Positions 1-5,594 of a DNA stretch of 5,594 nt are shown here, piece by piece (the first letter of the stretch is position 1; each line of letters starts with the position of its first letter). Under the pieces are notes generated by a model, which was not told the origin of the DNA, searched no databases, and saw only the letters and a list, made by a program, of their open reading frames with translations. Position numbers and translations under genes: made by a program. The DNA lies in contig QQSG01000072.1 of the NCBI GenBank assembly GCA_003602665.1, positions 12,932 to 18,525 on the forward strand, written 5' to 3'. Source of the stretch: Candidatus Poseidoniales archaeon (GTDB taxonomy: Archaea; Thermoplasmatota; Poseidoniia; Poseidoniales; Poseidoniaceae).

Positions 1-2657
1 TTCCATGTTGTTGTGATGGATTGGAATACAGGTGCAGAATCTGTGAGGAACAAGTTAGCAGTTGGGTATTGACCAATGTACGTATCTTCCATGTTGACAT
101 AGAAGTGTCCACTGCCATCGTTTTCCTTTGCTACGAAGAGTGGATACGCATCAAATACGTCAACAGTCATTGTGTATGTGTTCGTATTGTATTGATCGAT
201 TGTATTGATTGTTACAGTATGCAATCCAGATTTCTGGAAATTGAGCGTCATTGTTCCATCGATTGGATTGTACTTAGCTGCTCCTTGTTCGTCGGATGTA
301 ACGGTCATGAATGCTTCATTTGCTGGGTTGTCAACATCTGTAAGTATCGCCATGAGATTTATTGTACGTTGTGTGTCAATCTTCAGAGTGATTTCTTCAA
401 GACCTGTAAGGTCGAGGCGAGGTGCGTCGTTAATTGGATTCACCTTGATGAGGAGATCTTGGTCTGCGAATTGTTCTCCATCACTTGCACGAAGTGTAAC
501 GAGAACTTCTCCATTGACATCGTCATCAATCGTTTCAAAAACCACGTTTGTTCCGTCAAGAGAGACATCGAAGACGTTGTTGTTTGAGAGACCTACGATT
601 TCAAGTTGAAGCATTGAAGCAGAAACTGAGTTTCCTTCATCATCTGTATCAGAGAGGTAAGGAAGTAGACTGAAGACACCCATTGAGGCCTCATCTACGA
701 CTTGTGTTGGGAGGGCTTGCCATCGTGGCTGTCCATTTTCGAGGACATTGAACAGAAGAGTTCCGTACGGAAGTTGACCTTGAGCAGAGTAGTCTGCACC
801 ATCATCCATGCTGATTTCGATACCTTGTGAACCAAGAGGGCACCCTTGAGTAGGCGTCCAAGCAAAGAGAACTTCAATTTCCGTTGTTGAAGGATGCCAT
901 CCAACAAAAGAGGAATCGCTGCTTGTGATGGACAAGGAACTCAGAGGTGTTTCTGGATCGACAATGATACCAGTCATGTCAACCTTCGTCGAAATGTCAC
1001 ATGGGACGGGACTGACTTGGTTCGGAGTAATGCCAGGAGCAGCATTCATCAAATCAAATGCGTTTGTTGTGGTCGACCACGAGGAGAGTTGCCCTCGAGC
1101 GTCAACCGCTCTTGAGCGAAGGTCATACTTGCCAGCAGCCATATCCATTGTCGGCAAGAGGGAGTATTCTCTACCTTCATTCGCAGAACCCAAGTAAAGG
1201 ATGTTCTGTCCTCCTGTAACGGTGGAGTCAGACCAAAGGTTCTGTCCAGCAGGAGAGATTTCAACATCGAATGTCATTGTGTCAATGGTGTCGACGTTGT
1301 CGTTTGCATCTCCCTTTGCTAGGACTGAAAAGTAATTTCCACGGCTGATGTCGGTTGTTCCTAATACCTGAGGTGATTTTGATGTTGGTGGACGGTCATG
1401 TTCCAAATCAGTGGTTCGAATATTGTTCGAAGTTACACTTTCTCCAGTGGTATCAAGTTCGACTCCGAAAACGGTCTTCCAAGAATTTGAAGGAAGTGTA
1501 GATGTGTCAAAGGACTGCTGTGCTGTCATTGTGCTGGAAGAACCGGTAGTAGTGATTGTGTTAATAGGAGTGTTTTGTCCAATGTAATTCTTCTGTCCGT
1601 TGAGTACGTAATAGAACTTGACTGAACCGCCACTGGTGTAATCGAGATCACCTGAGTTGGCAACTGTAGCATCGAGTGTAATGATATCGCCACGAACGTA
1701 GGAGTCAGAAGTTGGTGAAGTAACGGTAAAGCTTGGTATTGACAAGTCCATTTTTGGACCCATTGTTGAGTCGATAGCGTGGTAAACGTGAGGGCTTGTA
1801 CCTCCAGCAGATACTTGGTTACCAGTCATCAAAACACCGATGACAATTGCTTTACTCAATCCACCAGGGACGACAGATGATGGAACACTTGACCATGATG
1901 TTGTTTGTGATGTTGCAGTTGGTGCAACGCTAGCAAATGAACTGCCAGAACCAGAACTCTTTGATTTGTAGGTGTCACCAGAGGTTAACCATGCCATCCA
2001 ACAGTTGTAACCGTGAGGAATTCCTGAAGAGTAGGAGTATCCTGTGCAGTCCTTGTCAACAAGAGCAGCATAGAGTTTCATATTGTTGGCTGCACTTCCG
2101 GAGCCTGTGTATTTGTACGTGATATCGATGTCATAGGTGTTTCCTGATTGACTTATTGCAGCGGTCATTCCGTAATCATTGACATTCGGATGCATTCCTC
2201 CGCCAGAGGAGAACAAGGAATCATAGGTGTCGTAATTTGATGATGCGCCTCCCTGATTCTTGTCCGTTCGATCACCGAAGTAAGCGTCAGGTGCTCCACC
2301 TGTTGACCAAGCCCAGTTGTAAGGAGCGACGTTTCCTGCACGGCTTGTATCTGTATCGCCGTATGAGGCAGACATGTATGTAATGTAGACATATTCATCC
2401 GGATGAAGTTGTTTTACTGCATGGTGTGCATCGGAACCGCCACCAGTCTTGGAGCAATGCCCGCAGTTGTCAGAGGAAATATACTGTCCAAAGACAACGT
2501 GTCCTGGACTTGTTGCAGATGATGCGGCTTTTGCCTCTGTTTCATTTTCCAAGATTTTTGGTTCTTTATCGACAGGATTTGTAACAAATCCAGTTAATAC
2601 ACTTCCTACAAAAATTATTACAATTGCCAGAGCCATTGTTTGCATCGAGAGTTTCAT
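1..2657 (-). CDS. Large secreted protein, Omp28-like thioredoxin-fold domain plus Ig/CARDB/cadherin-like tail (3' end missing)
   Basis: The frame is open from the ATG at 2657-2655 to the left edge (885 codons, no stop), so the C-terminus is missing. Residues 1-27 form a signal peptide or anchor (MKLSMQ, then a hydrophobic stretch); there is no lipobox cysteine. A charged linker follows (28-50). Residues 52-130 resemble a thioredoxin fold: a beta strand leads into CGHC (65-68), and GAPDAYFG (121-128) fits the Gly-x-Pro strand after the active site. Residues 155-295 resemble the Omp28 beta domain (MKLYAALVD at 193-201, then HGYNCW). A CARDB-like domain (about 303-418), two Ig-like domains (427-640) and two cadherin-like repeats (643-836), joined by NDAP, come next. 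All six cysteines fall in pairs: 65/68, 204/219 and 553/606. Only one ATG is available upstream of the stop at 2705-2703, and it has no Shine-Dalgarno. The protein probably acts outside the cell as a surface or adhesive protein with possible thiol-disulfide activity. The domain assignments are pattern recognition, not database hits; the enzymatic role is unproven. Confidence 0.85.
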   Translation of the reverse strand, partial: MKLSMQTMALAIVIIFVGSVLTGFVTNPVDKEPKILENETEAKAASSATSPGHVVFGQYISSDNCGHCSKTGGGSDAHHAVKQLHPDEYVYITYMSASYGDTDTSRAGNVAPYNWAWSTGGAPDAYFGDRTDKNQGGASSNYDTYDSLFSSGGGMHPNVNDYGMTAAISQSGNTYDIDITYKYTGSGSAANNMKLYAALVDKDCTGYSYSSGIPHGYNCWMAWLTSGDTYKSKSSGSGSSFASVAPTATSQTTSWSSVPSSVVPGGLSKAIVIGVLMTGNQVSAGGTSPHVYHAIDSTMGPKMDLSIPSFTVTSPTSDSYVRGDIITLDATVANSGDLDYTSGGSVKFYYVLNGQKNYIGQNTPINTITTTGSSSTMTAQQSFDTSTLPSNSWKTVFGVELDTTGESVTSNNIRTTDLEHDRPPTSKSPQVLGTTDISRGNYFSVLAKGDANDNVDTIDTMTFDVEISPAGQNLWSDSTVTGGQNILYLGSANEGREYSLLPTMDMAAGKYDLRSRAVDARGQLSSWSTTTNAFDLMNAAPGITPNQVSPVPCDISTKVDMTGIIVDPETPLSSLSITSSDSSFVGWHPSTTEIEVLFAWTPTQGCPLGSQGIEISMDDGADYSAQGQLPYGTLLFNVLENGQPRWQALPTQVVDEASMGVFSLLPYLSDTDDEGNSVSASMLQLEIVGLSNNNVFDVSLDGTNVVFETIDDDVNGEVLVTLRASDGEQFADQDLLIKVNPINDAPRLDLTGLEEITLKIDTQRTINLMAILTDVDNPANEAFMTVTSDEQGAAKYNPIDGTMTLNFQKSGLHTVTINTIDQYNTNTYTMTVDVFDAYPLFVAKENDGSGHFYVNMEDTYIGQYPTANLFLTDSAPVFQSITTTW

Positions 2658-2676
2658 GATATTACCGAAGTACAGA

Positions 2677-2686
2677 CCATATATAG
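2677..2686 (-). promoter_or_regulatory. Archaeal TATA box of the secreted-protein gene
   Basis: Read on the minus strand this is CTATATATGG. Its centre lies about 25 bases upstream of the A of the ATG at 2657. Archaeal TATA boxes sit about 26 bases before the transcription start, so transcription should begin at or within a few bases of the start codon. No GGAG- or GGTG-like ribosome binding site lies between the box and the ATG, as expected for a leaderless mRNA. No clear purine-rich BRE could be defined upstream. The position is seen in the sequence; promoter function is inferred. Confidence 0.6.
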
Positions 2687-2719
2687 TACTATTACATTCG
2701 TGTCAGTCTCCCTTTCGCC

Positions 2720-2767
2720 AATATTATTGAAAAAATCACATCAAAACATAATGCAGTGCTCTAAAAA
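2720..2767 (+). promoter_or_regulatory. Possible promoter region of the tRNA methyltransferase gene
   Basis: Two weak AT-rich candidates could serve as TATA elements for the plus-strand gene: AATATTATT at 2720-2728 and TCTAAAAA at 2760-2767. They would predict transcription starts near 2750 or 2790, giving leaders of roughly 84 or 44 bases. Neither is a strong match and they cannot be told apart by eye. The shorter leader would begin just before the hairpin at 2792-2812. Confidence 0.2.
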
Positions 2768-2791
2768 CAGATTCTTTCGGAGAAAAAAACT

Positions 2792-2812
2792 GACATCGAA
2801 AAAACTGATGTC
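2792..2812 (+). other. Small hairpin in the putative trmI leader
   Basis: GACATC (2792-2797) and GATGTC (2807-2812) are perfect inverted copies around a nine-base A-rich loop, and G2798/U2806 could add a wobble pair. The element overlaps a direct repeat of AAAAAACTGA (2784-2793 and 2799-2808). It ends 12 bases before the ribosome binding site of the plus-strand gene. With six base pairs it is only modestly stable. It could be an RNA structure, a dyad operator or chance; nothing in the sequence decides between these. Confidence 0.3.
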
Positions 2813-2824
2813 CTCCATCCGCTC

Positions 2825-2828
2825 GGAG
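2825..2828 (+). promoter_or_regulatory. Shine-Dalgarno site for the TrmI gene
   Basis: GGAG lies five bases before the ATG at 2834, a normal archaeal spacing. It supports this start, which is also the first possible start codon after the in-frame stop TAA at 2762-2764. A CTCC at 2813-2816 is complementary to it across an eight-base loop and could partly mask it. Confidence 0.6.
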
Positions 2829-2833
2829 TAGAT

Positions 2834-3622
2834 ATGGCAGACTCTGAATCGGTTGCATTGATGGAAGAAAATGGCAAGATTCACATTGTGAGTATGATCG
2901 ATAATACATTCAAAATCAAAGGTATTGGTGTCGTCAATCCGCTCAAAGAATTTTCTCACTTGAAAGATGGCGAAGATACCCACGTTGGTTCCAAAATTCT
3001 ACGCCGCCTCCCTACAAGATTACCTGAACTGATTTCTGGAATGAAACGAAGAGCACAAACGATTGGTTCGAAAGACGCAGGTGTCCTCATAGCACGTCAC
3101 GGAATTGGAGCTGACGACATTGTACTCGAAGCAGGATTAGGATCAGGTGGCCTTTCTATGCATTTAGCAAGAGTAATCGGGCCGAGTGGCCATCTTATCA
3201 CTGTCGAACCCCGTGAAGAGCACGCTAGCGTTGGTCTTGAGAATCTTCAGACACTTTCACAATGCACGGTTGAATTCCCAAATCATAGTCATATCGAAGG
3301 ACGCATCGAAGATGTGGTCGAAGATATCAAAAAACACGCAGAATATGTTGATGCAATTCTTCTTGATTTACCCGACCACCCTCCTGCTATTGAAGCGGTT
3401 GCGCCTTTGCTAAATGTTGGCGCACGCATCTCCTGTTACTGCCCAGTTACCAGCCAACTTGAGAAGGCATGGATTGCCTGTGAAGAAGCGGGATTGCACG
3501 TTGAATGGGCAGGAGAAATCATCGAACGAGAATGGGGTAAAGCAAGCAGAGGCGGCGTACGTCCGGTAAATGGTCCCTTTGGCCATACTGCATTCCTTTT
3601 GTTAGCTCAGCGACGTAAATGA
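2834..3622 (+). CDS. trmI: tRNA (adenine-N1)-methyltransferase, TrmI family
   Basis: The 262-residue product has the usual length and order of the TrmI / Trm61 family, which transfers a methyl group from S-adenosylmethionine to N1 of A58 in the T-loop of tRNA; some archaeal members also modify A57. The small N-terminal beta domain occupies about 1-70. A linker with AQTIGSKDAG (74-83) leads into the Rossmann-like domain. SAM-binding motif I is VLEAGLGSGG (97-106). E125 ends the second strand (ITVEP) and fits the residue that binds the ribose. LDLPD (177-181) is motif IV, with D178 matching the family's catalytic Asp. The C-terminal RP (243-244) and GHTAFL (250-255) are family signatures. The family normally works as a cytoplasmic tetramer. 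One oddity is G78, where many relatives have Tyr (or His) before the [P/S][K/T]D motif. The gene diverges from the secreted-protein gene and converges on the membrane-protein gene with one base between stops, so it is probably transcribed alone. Confidence 0.92.
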   Translation: MADSESVALMEENGKIHIVSMIDNTFKIKGIGVVNPLKEFSHLKDGEDTHVGSKILRRLPTRLPELISGMKRRAQTIGSKDAGVLIARHGIGADDIVLEAGLGSGGLSMHLARVIGPSGHLITVEPREEHASVGLENLQTLSQCTVEFPNHSHIEGRIEDVVEDIKKHAEYVDAILLDLPDHPPAIEAVAPLLNVGARISCYCPVTSQLEKAWIACEEAGLHVEWAGEIIEREWGKASRGGVRPVNGPFGHTAFLLLAQRRK

Positions 3623-3623
3623 A

Positions 3624-5594
3624 TCAGAATTTCGGAGCCGAACCATATTCCACAACACGAATGTTCGATTCACATGTTGGACAACTGAATCTGAACGGAG
3701 GATCGTTTCCACCTGGTACAGCAAGTCTTGCTTCACATGACGGACAAGTAATTCGGCGATTTGTATCCATTCGACATTCATTCGGTCCCAGAGCATATTC
3801 CTTCTCTTCTTCTGCTTCTTCCTCTTCATCTTCTTCTTCATCGGAAGTCGGTTTACTCGAAGGAGTTCGGTATTTTATGACCAATAAAGCAAGAGCAAAC
3901 AAGACATAACCTGCAGCCATAATCTTGAATGTTGCATCGCCTCCAATTTCGATTCCAAGAAGAGTGATGCCTTCAGGAGGTTGGGCTTTACCTGCCAAAT
4001 CTACTTCAATGAGAGAAGATTCTGCGTCAACACTACTTCCATCAACTTGAACCAAAGCTCGAACTTTCAACTCTGCTGATGTGGCTTGAGTTGAAATTGC
4101 ATTGAGACGAACAACAAATATTTCGGAAGCACCTGGACTTAAGGTGAACAGGTCCGTCTTTTCTCCAGCGGTGTTGTTCCATTGAACATCGAAAACTCCG
4201 TCTCCTACACCGAGCAGAGTAAGACGTCCGGTAATGTCGATGTTGGCAAGATTTGTGACGGTAACTGATGTCGACGAGCCGCCCATGTAGGGAACATCAA
4301 GTGAGGTTGTATCAACTGAAATTGACACAACGGATGCTGAATCCCATGAGGCTTCCACATTGTAAGTCGCGACTTCGCTGTACACGTAATCCGAACGTGC
4401 AGAGGATACTACTCGTAGACTGAATGCATTTGTTCCTGCTAAGGCATCCTCGGAAACATCACACGTCCATGGAAGAGGTGGAGATGAGGACCCAGGTGAA
4501 AGAGTCACTGATTCAGCAAGAGTGCATGACAATCCTACTGAACTTATCGAGAATTGATCAGCACTGTTTCCTGTGTTTGTAACAGAAACTGTACCATCGA
4601 TTGTACCGCCAGCGACTGAGGAATCGTCGTTGACAAGAATGGTCAAGTCCGCTCCTGCATCCATCGAAAAGAGCGTAATAAGAACGAAGTCTGTCGCCTC
4701 TGAATCGAGAGTCGATGTCACTTGAATGTTGATAGGAAGTCCTGTTTCAGGAGCCCCTGTGGACGACTCACGTACACCAAGAACAACTGTAGCAGATTGG
4801 CCCACACCCAGAACAACTGATGTTTGAGATAATGTAAGTTCGAAATATGTCGAAGATTCACCCGATTCAAGAGACAGAAGGAAGGTGTCTTGCATTGTAC
4901 CAACGTTGGTTACTTCAATCGTGACATTTGTAACGGCAGATGGGCCAGCGATAGCTTGGTTGGTGTTTGCGTTAAGTTGTGCAAGGCTTCTATCGATGAC
5001 TTGGAGTTCAAGAGGAAGAACAGAGTCGGGTGCATCCGAAACAAGACGTATACTCAATGAATCAGACCGGGCAGTAACTGCAGCAGAGGCTGTAACATTC
5101 AACTGCGCAACATACAATTCCCCTGATGCGAGTGTTATCGAAGACACCTCGCTTAATTCAGCACTCACTCCACCTGGCAAGCCTGAGATGGTGAATGTAT
5201 TGAGTGAAACGTTTGATGTTCCAACATTTTCAATGACAATATCAATCGATGAAGTTTGACCAGGTTGAACCACAATTCGCCCATCGAGGGTGCCTGACAA
5301 TTCTAATTCTGAAACAGGTTGAACGTCAAATGGTAATGTTGTGTTCAACGTTTCAAGAGAGTCATGAGTTACAGAGACGATTCGTTCGTTGAGACCAAGC
5401 GATCCTGAGGCAGCCATTGCACTCAAGGTCCATGTAGCAGACTGCCCAGAAGCCACGGTAACTGAGGATGCAGTATCCAAGGTCAATGCAACATGAGCAG
5501 AAGCATTGCTTACAATCTGTAAGGAAAACGTTTCAGTTTCGCTTCCTGTGTTGAAGACACGTACTTCAAGAGTCTCCTCTAATCCAGGTGTGAG
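3624..5594 (-). CDS. Type I membrane protein: Ig-like repeat ectodomain, one TM helix, poly-Glu linker, zinc ribbon (5' end missing)
   Basis: The frame stays open to the right edge, so the N-terminus is missing and 656 codons plus the stop are visible. A TTG at 5486-5484 is an internal Leu codon, since 36 further in-frame codons with the same repeat pattern precede it. Visible residues 1-536 hold about five beta-sandwich repeats of 95-120 residues, of the NEW3/CARDB type, each with a strand ending in a V-x-N-x-G-like turn (VFNTG, IENVG, VTNVG, VTNTG, VTNLA). Six N-x-S/T sequons (30, 84, 128, 166, 223, 473) and the only two ectodomain cysteines (357, 378) fit an extracellular location. One hydrophobic helix spans about 557-574, followed by K and R. 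An acidic tract (585-599) leads to a zinc ribbon with CPSC (617-620) and CPTC (638-641), near the C-terminus. The topology is outside-in, like a surface receptor or envelope scaffold. The ligand and the role of the ribbon are unknown, and no enzymatic domain is visible. Confidence 0.88.
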   Translation of the reverse strand, partial: LTPGLEETLEVRVFNTGSETETFSLQIVSNASAHVALTLDTASSVTVASGQSATWTLSAMAASGSLGLNERIVSVTHDSLETLNTTLPFDVQPVSELELSGTLDGRIVVQPGQTSSIDIVIENVGTSNVSLNTFTISGLPGGVSAELSEVSSITLASGELYVAQLNVTASAAVTARSDSLSIRLVSDAPDSVLPLELQVIDRSLAQLNANTNQAIAGPSAVTNVTIEVTNVGTMQDTFLLSLESGESSTYFELTLSQTSVVLGVGQSATVVLGVRESSTGAPETGLPINIQVTSTLDSEATDFVLITLFSMDAGADLTILVNDDSSVAGGTIDGTVSVTNTGNSADQFSISSVGLSCTLAESVTLSPGSSSPPLPWTCDVSEDALAGTNAFSLRVVSSARSDYVYSEVATYNVEASWDSASVVSISVDTTSLDVPYMGGSSTSVTVTNLANIDITGRLTLLGVGDGVFDVQWNNTAGEKTDLFTLSPGASEIFVVRLNAISTQATSAELKVRALVQVDGSSVDAESSLIEVDLAGKAQPPEGITLLGIEIGGDATFKIMAAGYVLFALALLVIKYRTPSSKPTSDEEEDEEEEAEEEKEYALGPNECRMDTNRRITCPSCEARLAVPGGNDPPFRFSCPTCESNIRVVEYGSAPKF
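3798..3842 (-). repeat. Low-complexity GAA/GAG tract encoding an acidic linker
   Basis: On the minus strand this is a nearly pure purine tract of GAA, GAG and GAT codons encoding 15 residues that are almost all Glu or Asp (visible residues 585-599). It lies between the transmembrane helix and the zinc ribbon, so it should be a flexible, strongly negative cytoplasmic spacer. Read on the plus strand it gives a spurious poly-Ser frame. Confidence 0.75.
3987..5594 (-). repeat. Tandem Ig-like (NEW3/CARDB-type) protein repeats
   Basis: About five diverged repeats lie within the membrane protein: approximately 5594-5310 (incomplete), 5309-4992, 4991-4653, 4652-4347 and 4346-3987. Each has a similar order: a hydrophobic strand, a G-rich or S-rich turn, an alternating T/V strand ending in N-x-G, then a Q/E-F-S-like strand, and later an L-S-P-G or V-x-G-Q-S turn. 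The repeats are recognisable only at protein level; no close DNA repetition was seen, so they are old duplications. Boundaries are estimates to within about ten residues. Confidence 0.6.

Noticed and set aside
21..609. Open frames of 188 and 134 codons on the plus strand
   Set aside because: They lie antisense to the continuous 885-codon minus-strand frame. The 188-codon product is Cys/Ile-rich without recognisable domains, and neither frame has a convincing promoter or ribosome site.
2454..2465. CGHC as a c-type heme attachment site
   Set aside because: Heme c attachment needs CxxCH; here the second Cys is followed by Ser. The histidine lies between the cysteines, as in disulfide isomerase active sites.
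2577..2657. Lipoprotein signal in the secreted protein
   Set aside because: There is no cysteine after the hydrophobic stretch (first Cys is residue 65), so lipid attachment at a lipobox is not supported.
2741..2983. 80-codon minus-strand frame overlapping the start of trmI
   Set aside because: It is antisense to the well-supported TrmI N-terminus and its leader, and its product has no family features.
3619..3909. Plus-strand frame with a poly-Ser stretch
   Set aside because: The Ser run is the reverse reading of the GAA/GAG tract that encodes the acidic linker, and the minus-strand frame has clear TM and zinc-ribbon features.
4885..5259. 124-codon plus-strand frame
   Set aside because: It is antisense to the repeat ectodomain of the membrane protein and has no recognisable domain or upstream signals.
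5484..5486. TTG as the start of the right-hand membrane protein
   Set aside because: The same frame continues upstream for 36 codons to the edge without a stop and encodes another piece of the Ig-like repeat pattern (VFNTG), so the true start is outside the window.

Overview
The window looks like a fragment of a marine planktonic archaeal genome, most likely Marine Group II / Poseidoniales-type Euryarchaeota or a close relative. The reasons are an archaeal-type TrmI tRNA methyltransferase, a TATA box about 25 nt upstream of an ATG with no ribosome binding site, very acidic Asp/Ser/Thr-rich secreted proteins built from beta-sandwich repeats, and a membrane protein with a cytoplasmic zinc ribbon after a poly-Glu linker. 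The taxonomic call is inference from gene content; there is no rRNA or other marker here.

Layout. (1) Positions 1-2657, minus strand: the N-terminal 885 codons of a large secreted protein whose 3' end lies beyond the left edge. It has a signal peptide, a thioredoxin-like segment with a CGHC motif, an Omp28-like beta domain, a CARDB-like domain and several Ig/cadherin-like domains. (2) Positions 2658-2833: a 176-bp divergent intergenic region. It carries a clear TATA box for the minus-strand gene, and a leader with a small hairpin and a Shine-Dalgarno site for the plus-strand gene. (3) Positions 2834-3622, plus strand: a complete trmI-type tRNA (adenine-N1) methyltransferase gene. (4) Positions 3624-5594, minus strand: the C-terminal 656 codons of a type I membrane protein whose start lies beyond the right edge. 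It has about five tandem Ig-like repeats outside, one transmembrane helix, an acidic linker and a four-cysteine zinc ribbon inside. Genes 3 and 4 converge with a single base between their stop codons.

The window is almost entirely coding. The two minus-strand genes both encode cell-surface proteins, and the tRNA-modification gene sits between them in the opposite orientation, so the three do not form one operon. I see no functional link between TrmI and its neighbours. No RNA gene, CRISPR array, insertion sequence or integration site was found. The most notable item is the secreted CGHC/Omp28-like protein with a long adhesive-looking tail. The receptor-like architecture of the right-hand protein and the apparently leaderless promoter of the left-hand gene come next.
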